This document shows positions 45,581-54,899 of a stretch of 64,000 bases of DNA, in pieces (position 1 is the first letter of the stretch; every line of letters starts with the position of its first letter). A program made the translations under genes and the position numbers. Source of the stretch: Pyrus communis (taxonomy: Eukaryota; Streptophyta; Magnoliopsida; Rosales; Rosaceae); contig NC_084817.1 in assembly GCF_963583255.1 (NCBI RefSeq), positions 10,422,121 through 10,486,120 of the forward strand, given 5' to 3'. The notes under the pieces were generated by a model that worked only from the letters and a program-made list of their open reading frames with translations, ran no database searches and had not been told where the DNA came from.

Positions 45581-46115
45581 TTGGTATACTTTCCTCATGG
45601 TCTGGAAGGGGAAATTGTTGGGTTTTTTCCAGCCCATGATAAGTTGTCCTTAGTCTATAAGGAATTATAGTCTTAGAGGATTAAATTATTTTCCTAATTG
45701 GAGTTGTTTTCCCAATTGGAGTTGGTTTCTCAATTGGAGTAGGTTTTATAACTAGTTTCCAATTAGGATTAATAATCCTTATTAAAAAAGACCTTTATTA
45801 TGTCTACATAAAGGGGCTATTGTACTAGTTTTGATTTAGAAAGGCAAAGTGTGTGCAAAAGAAAAGAAAAGAGATAGTATATTTCTTGTTCTTGTTCTTT
45901 CAGGTTTTTCGTCAAGTCCTAGTTCTAGGGATTTGGCAAGATTATTGGTTGTACTTATTATTGATATAGTGAAAGATTGTTGTTGCTGTCCTGTAGACGT
46001 AGGCACATATTGCCAAACCATGTAAATTCTTGGTGTTATTTATCTTGGTTATTTGTTTTTCAATTTCTAGAGTTTGTTCTTGTTTTTCCCATTCTTAAAT
46101 GCGATATTCTCAACA

Positions 46116-46374
46116 TGATCAACACAACAAGTTTGCCAACCACTCATGTTCGAACAAACATGGATGAGTCTGCGTGACTTCTTTGAAAACCAACTTCTTC
46201 AAGAACCGAGCTGAGCTTGGCGTACCAGGCTCTTATGGATTGTTTTAATCCATAAATGGATTTATGCAACTTACACACCATGCCAGGCTCATTGTATTGA
46301 GGATGTCCCGACGGAAGTTTCATGTAAACCTCATCTTCAAGGTCACCATGGAAGAATGCATTCTTCACACCCAT
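46116..46374 (-). pseudogene. reverse transcriptase of copia D, N-terminal part before the nested insertion
   Basis: Contains VKNAFFHGDLEDEVYMKLP, then VCKLHKSIYGLKQSIRAWY and SHADSSMFVRT, all copia reverse-transcriptase motifs. The frame runs into the right target site of the nested element at 46116-46120. It resumes on the other side at about 44017 with DDLIITGDN, where the catalytic YVDD reads SVDD. Confidence 0.85.
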
Positions 46375-46857
46375 TTAGTATAAAGCCCATCCTTTATTCA
46401 CAACAACAGACAATAACACCCTCATAGTGTTCATATTGGCAACTGGAGTAAATTTTTCCTTGTAGTCCATGACATATGTTTGAGTGAATCCTTTAGCCAC
46501 CATCCTAGCTTTGTGCCTTTCAATCGATCCATCTGAGTGGAATTTGATCTTGTAGATCCACTTACTACTAACTGCCCTTTTTCATGGTGGAAGTCTAACT
46601 ACACTCCAAGTGTTGTGATTAGTGAGAGCATGAAGCTCTTCCTCTATGGCATTTCTCCACACTTCTTGACAGTTTGCTTCTTGAAATGTTTGAGGCTTGC
46701 AATGACTGGTGATGGTGTTCAAATAGGCAACATAAGATTTTGAAACTTTCTAGTAGGACATGAAACCACTAATTGGATGTCTTTTTGAATAAGTCACATA
46801 ATCTTGAAGTCTTGTAGGAGGATGCCTAACACACACTGGATTTCTTTTGCCTTGAAA

Positions 46858-47832
46858 CTATTGTGTTTCTTTTGTTGAGCATTTTGGCTCTTCATGAGGA
46901 AATTCTTCATTATGCATCTGTTGGTCAGGATTGTGATTACGATCTTGAGTTTCATTAGCTGCAGCAGGAGAACTAAGAGGTTGTATCTCGAAAGATAGTT
47001 CCTCAGCCCTTAGTAAGGGAAAAAACTCAAAACATGACTCCCTCTGTGACTGATCTTTAGACAACTTGTTGAAAAAGGGGTTAGTTTCATCAAATCGTAC
47101 ATCCCTTGAAACTACAACTCTCTTTAACTCGGGATTATAGCACTTGTAACCTTTTTTAGTAGATGAGTAACCAAGAAACATGCATTTGTTAGCCCTAGGG
47201 TCCAGTTTATCCCTATGTTGTGGTTGAATATGAATATATCATGTGCATCCAAGGACTTTAAGGTGTGACAGACTAACATCCCTTCCTTTTAACACTTATA
47301 TTGGAGATTTGAACTCCAAGACTTGACTTGGTAATCTGTTTATGATATATGTAGCTGTCATAACCCCTTGGGACCAAAATATTTTTGGTACATTCATGTG
47401 CAACATTAGAGCTCTTGTTTTTTCAAGTAGATCACGATTCTTTCTCTCGGCTAGACCGTTTTGTTGTGGAGTACCAGCACAACTGGTTTGATGCAAAATT
47501 CCGTTACTGCTTAAATATTGTTTCATGATGTGTGACATATATTCCGAGCCATTATCAGATCTCAAAGTTTGGATTTGGGAATTGAAATGATTTTTGACCA
47601 GATTATGAAAGTCTATGAATGCTTCAACAACTTCAGTCTTAGATTTCAAAATATATAACCAAGTAACTCTCGAGAAATCATCTATGAAAGTTACAATGTA
47701 CTTATACCCATCAAAAGGTTCAAAAAATGGCCCCCATATGTCTGAATGTACAAGTTCAAAAACTTGTTTAATCTTATTTGAGGATAAACCAAAAGGTAAC
47801 CTAGTGGTTTTTACAAAAATGACAAGTATCAC
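46858..47832 (-). pseudogene. integrase and linker of copia D
   Basis: The integrase core is well preserved in 47832-47296: LVHSDIWGPF (first Asp), YIVTFIDDFSRVTWLYILK, LRSDNGSEY (second Asp) and QQNGLAERKNRDLLE (catalytic Glu), then ATYIINRLPSQVLE. After breaks near 47290-47185 the typical FLGYSSTKKGYKCYNPE and VVSRDVRFDE segment follows (47181-47080). Stops at the junctions prevent a continuous polyprotein. Confidence 0.85.
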
Positions 47833-48036
47833 ACTGGATCACTTCTTTACACAGATTTGGAAAAATCTTGACAAAATGAGCTTAGAAGGATGAGCTAATC
47901 TTTGATGCCACAATGTTTGATCTTGACTTAGGTTAGACTTGAGTTGAAATCCCTTGAGAAATTATGTCTTCTTGGATAGGTAATAGAGACCATTTAAGAA
48001 AAAACCTTCACCAATCTTCTTCTTGGTGATACAGTC

Positions 48037-48321
48037 CTAAAAAATGACAGTATAAGGGGAGAAAATAACTGAACAGTTTAATGCATGTGTGATTTTTCCA
48101 ACTGAAAGAAGTTGAAAAGGAAATGAAGGAATGTACAAGGCTTTAGGCTCTATATTGTCATACACTAGATGTATTTTTCCCATTCCTACCACTTTAGCTC
48201 CCTCCCCATTAGCAATTGAAACATGTGAAGGTGTAGGAAGTTTTTTAAAATCACAGAGCTTGTAAACTTGGTTGGTCATGTGATCTGTGGCACCGGAATC
48301 TATGACCCACAAGTCATGCAA
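48037..48321 (-). pseudogene. protease region of copia D
   Basis: Open stretch beginning LWVIDSGATDHMTNQV, the DSGA active site of copia aspartic protease, with LYIPSFPFQLLSVGKI downstream. It follows gag after a stop in the same region, and itself stops at 48037 before integrase. Separation of the pol parts by stops indicates a decayed polyprotein. Confidence 0.82.
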
Positions 48322-48332
48322 TTGATTTATAT

Positions 48333-49541
48333 TTAGAGAATTTTGAAAGCTGTCAGTATACCTTGCATGTTGTCTTGAGTGAGCTTTTTTGAGTCAGCCA
48401 GAAAACCTACAAACTTTCCTAGCATTGCAGTTGAGTTGCCATTACCAGAGGTACCAACTTCATCACTCACAGAGACTTCCTTCTTCAGTTGAAGGAATGC
48501 AGCGAACTTATTTATAAGTGTGGTGGGATTGGAGGTAAAATTTAGAAGATCCTCTAAGCCTCTAGTTGACAGGGATGAGGCATGATTAGCTTTATAACTA
48601 GGAAACGGAAGCTTCTTCTGAATAAACCTTTCATTCTTCATGAAGTCTGGTTTGAGCTCAGGGTGAAAAATCCAGCAAGTGTCCCTCACATGTCCGGTGG
48701 CATCACAATGTTTGCATTTGAGATAAGGATTTCTTCCTTTGTACTTTTTATCACTGGAGAAGTGTTTATTTTCACTAGAAAAGTAAGCCTTAACTTCTGA
48801 GGCAGTTGTTGAGGTATCGGTGTTCATAACTTTTTTTCCCACTTCTTCCCTTTGAATTGTTGCACAAACATTTGCAAAGGTGGGGAGCTCTGGATTCATG
48901 AGAATATGGCTATGCAGATCTTCATATTCCGACCCCAAACTAGTGAGAAGCTGGAAGATTTTGTTTTCTTCAGCCCTTTCAAGAAGCAAGTTTAAGTCCG
49001 TTGTATGTGGACGGAATACCTCCAACTCATTCCACATACCTTTTAGACTTCCAAGTAGCTGAACAAAAGGTTTTCCATCTTGTTGCATGCTCGTGATATC
49101 TCTTTTAAGTTGAAACACACGGGCTGCATTATTCTGATTTCCATACATCTCTTGCACGGACTTCCACAACTGAAAGGATGACTCAGAGTAGCTGAATATC
49201 TTAGCTATCTTTCTCTCCATGTAATTGAGGAGCCAGGACATGACCAACTGATCCTTGCTAAGCCAAGATTCATGAGTGGTAGAGGAAGCATCAGGAGCTT
49301 CAATACTTCCATTTATGAACCCTAGCTTTGATCTTCCTCCTAGGGCAAGTGAAACTGCCCTCGACCACGGTAAGTAGTTGAACTCATTTAGAAGCACAGA
49401 ACTCAACCTTTGATTAGGATTTACATCAATCTCCGGTTGATTTTTATGACTGACTCCAAGTGAGCTATCAGTGTCAGACTCAAGGATGGGGTTTTCGTCA
49501 ACCATGAAAGAAAGCTTGAAGAATAAAGCAACGAGTATCAT
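48333..49541 (-). CDS. gag of copia D (402 codons, open)
   Basis: Capsid/nucleocapsid protein of the retrotransposon, needed to form cytoplasmic virus-like particles. The frame is open for 402 codons; the second methionine (MVDENPILES, near 49502) may be the real start. Visible parts: LLNEFNYLPWSRAVSLAL and ESWLSKDQLVMSWLLNYME (copia gag/UBN2 type), a LWKSVQEMYGNQNNAARVFQL block, and a zinc knuckle CKHCDATGHVRDTC (CX2CX4HX4C) near 48715-48675. It ends at a stop before the protease frame. It is the best preserved gene of this element and could in principle supply gag in trans. Confidence 0.85.
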   Translation of the reverse strand: MILVALFFKLSFMVDENPILESDTDSSLGVSHKNQPEIDVNPNQRLSSVLLNEFNYLPWSRAVSLALGGRSKLGFINGSIEAPDASSTTHESWLSKDQLVMSWLLNYMERKIAKIFSYSESSFQLWKSVQEMYGNQNNAARVFQLKRDITSMQQDGKPFVQLLGSLKGMWNELEVFRPHTTDLNLLLERAEENKIFQLLTSLGSEYEDLHSHILMNPELPTFANVCATIQREEVGKKVMNTDTSTTASEVKAYFSSENKHFSSDKKYKGRNPYLKCKHCDATGHVRDTCWIFHPELKPDFMKNERFIQKKLPFPSYKANHASSLSTRGLEDLLNFTSNPTTLINKFAAFLQLKKEVSVSDEVGTSGNGNSTAMLGKFVGFLADSKKLTQDNMQGILTAFKIL

Positions 49542-49558
49542 AAGGACATGTTATTCCT

Positions 49559-49570
49559 GCTCTGATACCA
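49559..49570 (-). promoter_or_regulatory. primer-binding site of copia D
   Basis: Minus-strand TGGTATCAGAGC, the standard complement to plant initiator tRNA-Met 3' end, directly next to the 5' LTR (49571). Confidence 0.9.
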
Positions 49571-49981
49571 TGTTGAGTTTTAAGTGTTTTGTTTGTATTA
49601 TCTTTTCATAGAGAAACAACAGCACAAGAATACAAGATATATAGGGCAAGGTGTGATCAACACACTGATCACCCTTGAATCACTCCTACACGGCAACTCT
49701 ATAAAAAGCAGAAAGAAGGTAAGGCAAAAATCTTCTAACCACCCTAGAAGTATGGGAAAGAAGATACAAGATCTAACTAGAAGTAAGGTGACAACTGCAC
49801 CCATATCGTCTACCTAACCAATAGCTCTGGATACCCACTCTTGACTTTTATTAGACGATATGGGGTGACAGATGCTGCATATGACTAATGCTGCATATGG
49901 AATACCCACTCTTGACTTTCAATAAATGGTGATACAAAGAAAAAGACAGAAAATAAAATAAAATCATGAGATATTTACTAC

Positions 49982-50827
49982 TTACTGTTGAAATTCTATG
50001 TTAACGAATGTAGCGGAAGAGTTGGCGATTGCAGCAAATGCAGTAGTGGAGAGAACTATGGTAGCATCACTTCTTGAAGGTCGGGACACCGAAGAGAGTG
50101 CACGATCCACTATCTTTACCTGAATCGTGTTCCCTGGAACGCAGGTTCCTCGCACGGGAGCGCTTATGCACCTCACCTGATATTGCCTTCCACAAGCTGC
50201 ACCATTGTCCCAAATTCCCTCACCAACGGACGCGAACAGGTTGCCCGGCGGAAACTGTCCCTGGTCACTTCCACCACAGGCGGTAGCTATATGCATGGAA
50301 GGTATTAATTAGTATGGATATGTTAACAAAAACAAAATTGTTATTTTAGACACACAAAACTGATAAACTATGTAATAGGTGTGCCTTAGCATTTGTGTTT
50401 AGGATCACCTGTATAAGATTGTGTATAAGGTTTTGTATGTCTTCATAGCATTACTCTATGCAGCCATAGTCTGGAATTTATGTATATCTTCACAATTTTT
50501 TACTAAAAAATCGTTTTCGGATATTCTTAAGTTCGTTTGCTCATAATTTTGAGATATTCTGTTTAGCATTTCTTTACTTTCAGAATTTAGACCCTCGACA
50601 TTTCCATAATCCAACAAAGTGTTCAAGAAAATAAAGCGAAAATCCAAAAACATAAAAAAAGAAAGAATGAATTTAAGATGCACGAGAGTAAAATTTATGC
50701 AGAATTTACGTAAATAAGGGGGCCTGTACTGAGCAGCAGTGCCAACGTCAGCCTGAGAGGAATGAAAGAGCGCTTCGGATAAGAAGATCAGAAGCAGGCA
50801 TGGAAGAGAACTCTGAGGCTTAGACAT
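49982..50827 (-). CDS. EG45-like domain protein / plant natriuretic peptide-like, two exons
   Basis: Small secreted protein of the expansin-like double-psi barrel fold. Plant natriuretic peptides of this family act in the apoplast on water and ion balance; this role is family knowledge. Exon 1 is 50710-50827 and exon 2 is 49982-50286, a GT-AG intron of 423 bp. Together they give 423 nt and 140 residues, the usual length. Residues 1-26 form a signal peptide ending near SSQA. DVGTAAQY (27-34), TACGG (41-45), FPPGNLFASVGEGIWDNGAACG (51-72), VRC (77-79), VKIVDRA (96-102) and ATIVLSTTAFAAIA follow. Four cysteines are at 43, 71, 79 and 88. The start at 50827 is chosen because the signal peptide begins there. 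Copia D inserted 53 bp past the stop codon. Confidence 0.9.
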
Positions 50828-50889
50828 TTGCCTGATCAAAAAATAAGGTAAATTAATCAGAGGGAACTAGTTAATTATATGAAATATAA

Positions 50890-50905
50890 TTATAAAGGTA
50901 CAATA
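50890..50905 (-). promoter_or_regulatory. TATA-like element upstream of the EG45-like gene
   Basis: Minus strand CTTTATAATTATA about 65-75 bp upstream of the ATG. The region is AT-rich, so support is weak. Confidence 0.3.
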
Positions 50906-51258
50906 TAATTAATTGCATATTCTTTTGTAGAAATTTGTAAGGATTCATTCAAAGTCAAAAGTCTGAAAATTAGGTTAATTTTAGCTTAAGGTGTATGAAA
51001 GTTTTCTGTTAGCTCAGAGTAGGACACCAATAAGGGTTTCAAGATCAGTTTGAAAATGTATAATATGGCTAAGCAAGTAAAAACAGCAGAAAGTGAAAAC
51101 ACAAACACAGGTAAAAACAAAAATGGGCAGAAAGCAAGATATACTGATTAGTTCATTATTAAAATCGAATTAGTTTCAACTAATTTGTTTGCTACAGTAC
51201 TTGAGGAGGGCTGAGAAGGGCCAGAGTTTAATGGTTCAGGTGAGCTTAATTATATATT
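50906..51258. other. upstream region of the EG45-like gene, no other feature seen
   Basis: AT-rich promoter-side sequence. I see no gene or repeat before the transposon starting near 51260. Confidence 0.4.
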
Positions 51259-51259
51259 A

Positions 51260-52147
51260 AGGAGGGTATAGTTAATTTGGATTTCAGATGATTTTAATAG
51301 ACTTTATTAAGTGATAGATTTCAAAGGATTTTAATGGACTTTTCAATCCTGTATGGATTTTCATTATAGATTTCAATTGATTTGTGTAGATTTTGATTAT
51401 GGATTTCATAAGATTTCTAAGCATCATCAAACCAATACAGACATAACTTGAATTTCTTTGAGATATTTCAAAAAGAAGTTAATTATCATCATCTCCAACA
51501 CAGGCCCCATGGTCTTTCAAGGCCTTCTTCTTCTTCTCCCTCCCTCCTCCTCCACCCTTCAGCCTCTTCTGTCCCATTCTCCCACTCCAAAAAACCCAAA
51601 AACCCTCTTGTGCTTTTTATCAAATACCTGGAGGACCCAATTCACCACAACTAAACAAACCCCGTTGCTCTGTTTTCAAATGCCCAACACCCACCAACTA
51701 AACACACCACTTCATCCAATTTTCCAGAACTCAAGTCATAAAAATCAAATCTAAGGATGGCAAGAGTTCCATGAGATTCTGTTACGACCCGCTAGGGTTT
51801 GGGAGAGGAGTGGGAGAGGAAAGAAGGGAGTGAAAAAATGTAAGCAAGCTGGATTGGAAATCCTAGGGGTGGAGGTGAGGTTCTTTTTTTCTCTTGGTTA
51901 TGTATATTTGTGCTCACAAATCCAATAAAATTCACAACTTAATGAAATGCTATCAAATCCTTGATTTTTTTAATACCCCTAGATTTATAATCACTTTAAA
52001 AATCCCTATCAAAATCTATATTGACTACCCATAGATTTGGATGTATTTTTAAAATCCTCTCAAATCCTAATTTGACTACATTCTAATTTTAAAGTTTATT
52101 AAAATCTTGTGAAATCCTATCAAATCCTAATTTGACTATACCCCTCT
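51260..52147. mobile_element. non-autonomous TIR DNA element about 0.4 kb upstream of the EG45-like gene
   Basis: Left end AGGAGGGTATAGTTAATTTGGATTT. Right end on the minus strand AGAGGGGTATAGTCAA, then TTAGGATTTGATAGG. Both arms repeat AATTAGGATTTG and AGATTTTGAT(T/A)-type motifs over about 170-200 bp. The interior holds two overlapping proline/serine-rich frames (51448-51754) that I regard as chance. No clear target duplication was found (left flank ATATTA, right flank AAACAA). Superfamily not assigned. Confidence 0.65.
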
Positions 52148-53358
52148 AAACAAATAGGACTTTTAACGTTACAATTGTGAACCTTCTGTGTAAGAGTCCA
52201 AGAGGTGAGACAAGAACCCAATCTTAGGTTCTCAAGGACATAAAAATCATGCTAGAATATTAGAAATCTCAGCCGTCCATCCCCTACTCGCAACGTACTC
52301 AACATCGAGGGAGTCGGAGAGAGAGAGAGACGACATGGTGACGGTAAATCGGTTTTATTGAAATCTCTCTCAAAGAGGTCGCCCAATATGTAAAAGATGG
52401 AGGTAGCATTACCTGGTAAGCGTGATCAGCGAAAAGAATAGGGGCCTGAAGGCTGATGGAGTGCAGGAGAAACAAATTAGAAACTGATCGACAAACAAAT
52501 TAAAAGATGGAGGACGGAAATATATATATGTAATAGTGATATGATGGAAACCTTTAAGGGAAGTAATCCTTATTTTTTTATAAAAATGAGAATTAGTTGT
52601 GTAGTCCACATCATATCGAACTTTAATGATCTGAACTGTCTATTTTTCAAGTTTCACCTCATAGATCATCCTTGCAAAATATTAGTCAAATAGGAAATGT
52701 TTAAGACATCTAATTAGGTTCAAAGAAATTAACAAATATTTTGTTATATAAGAATTAATGAAATTTTGTCTTGATAATTAAGTAAGCAAATGGTTTTGGA
52801 TTGAATTGAATTTTTGCAAGGATGATTTATTAATTGAGACTTACAAAATAAATGGTTCGGATTATTGAAGTTCGATGTAAAACGGACCCCACACCTAATC
52901 CTAATTTTTGGAAAAAAAATAGAAATCCCTTTTAATAAAGGGTCTGGAGATATGATCATATATACTTGTTGCCAACAAACAAGACAATTCATTTGAATAC
53001 CACATGAAGCGTTTCCCTTGCAAGGGAGTCAAACATATATATGGACGTTAAGTTTCCCCATTTAAAACGTAACTTACTCATTAACTCCTTTCTAATTTCT
53101 ATACGTCTAACCAAATCCAATTCTACATGTTTTATGTACCTTCTATATATATATATATTAGCAACCGTCCACATGCCATGGTTGTTGAACAGTTTTGAGG
53201 AGAGTTAATTATTTCGTAGTTTAACCTATATATCTTTAATACTGAAAATTGTCATTTAGTAAAATAGGGAGAAATTGAAAAGGTGGAACATAATTAGAAT
53301 TTATGAAAAGAAGTTGATAGTATCGTTTGTATAGTTATTGGCACTTCAAAAACCTTAT
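52148..53358. other. no gene recognised
   Basis: AT-rich, with an AG-repeat near 52317-52333. No protein motif or repeat boundary recognised. Confidence 0.4.
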
Positions 53359-54372
53359 AGGAAATTTTATTTGAACTCATCTAACATCTTTCTACACTTA
53401 AGTTACTTTCTTCACCCATATTGTTCTTTTATTAAAGAATTAATATCTCTTTAAACCCAAATTTATTGTCTAAACTACCCTCTCAAACTCAATTCAAAAT
53501 GTAAAATTATCCTTACACCCATTCCTTCTATAAAATAACATCTCTAATTGAATGTTTTTTTATTTTTTTTTCAAAGAGGCATCCTTTGCCCCTTTATAAT
53601 TGCATATGCCGTATAGGACTAACATTTCCATGGTTGCTTTTTTTCTTTCTGGTACCACAACCCACCCATGGACTTGGGATCCAAGAGATCATTCCATAGA
53701 CTTGAATTTGCCAAGAGAATGTTATGCAAGTCCCAGTTCAGTCCTTTTTAAATCAAGCATTTTCAAGTACTTTTTAAGAAACTTTAAAGTGACATAGGGC
53801 TGGGTGTTTTGTTGTACTGTTAATAAACAAATTGGAGCTCTTTCAAATAAAAAAGGTGCAAAACATGCCACCCGCCAGTTCATGGTTAAGGTTGAGCAAT
53901 CTTTATTTGCACCAAGAATCAAGTTTTATGTCTTTGCAGTACTAATCAAAAGTCCTTGCATTGGTGTTTTGGAGCACATACAGATGGCAGAGGAAAACAA
54001 ATACAATATAATATAAAAAGTATGAAATTTAATCCAAAAAAGAAGCAAAAAAAATAAAAAACAAAATATCCATAAATCGAGTCATACCTTAATTGGAGGA
54101 TTACAAACTTCAAAATCACCATCCATCAATAGAAAAGCTTGTTTTTTCTCTATTAGAGATATTAAGATTTTAGTCGGAATGAACGTAGGATAAACAAAAG
54201 GGTGATGCTAGGGTTTAATTATAGTATGTGGGTCTATTAATAAATTTGATTTTTATTATTAATTTCATTTTGTAATTAATAGTAATTATGGAATAGGGTA
54301 AGATAGACAATTAAAATTTAAAATTTAAGTTGGGTGTAGAAAGAGGTTAGATGTGTTTAAATAAAATTTCCC
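53359..54372. mobile_element. non-autonomous TIR DNA element
   Basis: The left end GGAAATTTTATTTGAACTC...CATCTAACATCTTTCTACAC and the complement of the right end, GGGAAATTTTATTTAAACAC...CATCTAACCTCTTTCTACACCC, match well. Further paired blocks cover about 150 bp (AATTGTCTATCTTACCCT vs TTATTGTCTAAACTACCCT). Size about 1.0 kb, no transposase; the frames inside (53600-54016) are not recognised. Target duplication unclear. Confidence 0.65.
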
Positions 54373-54599
54373 AAATCTCATTTTGCACTTCAAACTTTTC
54401 ATAATTAGAAATAAAAATACACTTGTAAGGAGTGTAGAATGAAAATTTTAGAGTGTTAATAACAATTCCCTAATATATATACTACATCTTGGTTCAAACT
54501 ATTTTCTTCTGATGAAACAAATGGAATTAATTTTTTACTCATATGTCGTGAGCACGCTATCGTGATTCTACACAAGCAATTAGTGATGTCGTGAGCACC

Positions 54600-54895
54600 G
54601 CTGTGGCTGGTTCGCCGCGGGGATTAATTGCATATGACATCAAGAGTCTATCTACAACTGTGACAAACATAAGATTTAGTTAGATGTCACATTTTTGTAA
54701 TGGTGTCACACACTGTTTAACTAAATTTGTTCTTTCGGTTAGTAACGATTTAGTTTGGTTTGAGAATCCTCCTGACATCTTTATGATGTTCTCATCCAAG
54801 ACGCATTTATGTATGCGAGTTCATCTTAATGAAGCTATCATTTCTATTCGTTCTTTTTACTCATCGTGTCAATACCTACATATGCATACTCTCTA
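54600..54895 (+). pseudogene. RNase H-like C-terminal fragment of a LINE
   Basis: The plus-strand frame from 54684 reads SHFCNGVTHCLTKFVLS then SNDLVWFENPPD. This corresponds to the C-terminal end of the plant RVT_3 RNase H-like domain (C/R-N-x-VAHxLAxxA...W-E-PP). Upstream is decayed. No poly(A) was seen before the palindromic element begins. Confidence 0.6.
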
Positions 54896-54899
54896 AGAA

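Larger units (their letters stand above)
44018..46115 (+). mobile_element. gag-only LTR retrotransposon (TR-GAG type) nested in copia D
   Basis: LTRs 44018-44535 (518 bp) and 45616-46115 (500 bp) start TGTTGGGTTTTTTCCAGCCC and end CTCAACA. The primer-binding site TGGTATCAGAGCC is at 44538-44550 and the purine tract GGAAGGGGAAA at about 45604-45614. Flanks AGATC (44013-44017) and TGATC (46116-46120) match 4/5. The only coding region is a gag. There is no protease, integrase or reverse transcriptase in the 1.08-kb interior. This matches the terminal-repeat with gag-domain class described in plants. It must use enzymes from another copia. Confidence 0.9.
43320..49924 (-). mobile_element. Ty1/copia retrotransposon D, both LTRs, TA...CA ends
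   Basis: LTRs 43320-43674 and 49571-49924 are alike by eye at roughly 19 of 20 positions apart from small indels. A perfect 5-bp target duplication AATGG flanks them (43315-43319 and 49925-49929). The primer-binding site complement GCTCTGATACCA is at 49559-49570 and the polypurine complement CTCCCCCTCAAGC at 43675-43687. On the minus strand the LTR begins TATTGAAAGTC and ends CTCAACA, a non-canonical TA...CA motif. Domain order: gag, protease, integrase, reverse transcriptase, RNase H. The reverse transcriptase is split by a nested element (44018-46115), and the RT to RNase H region has an internal deletion. Confidence 0.95.
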
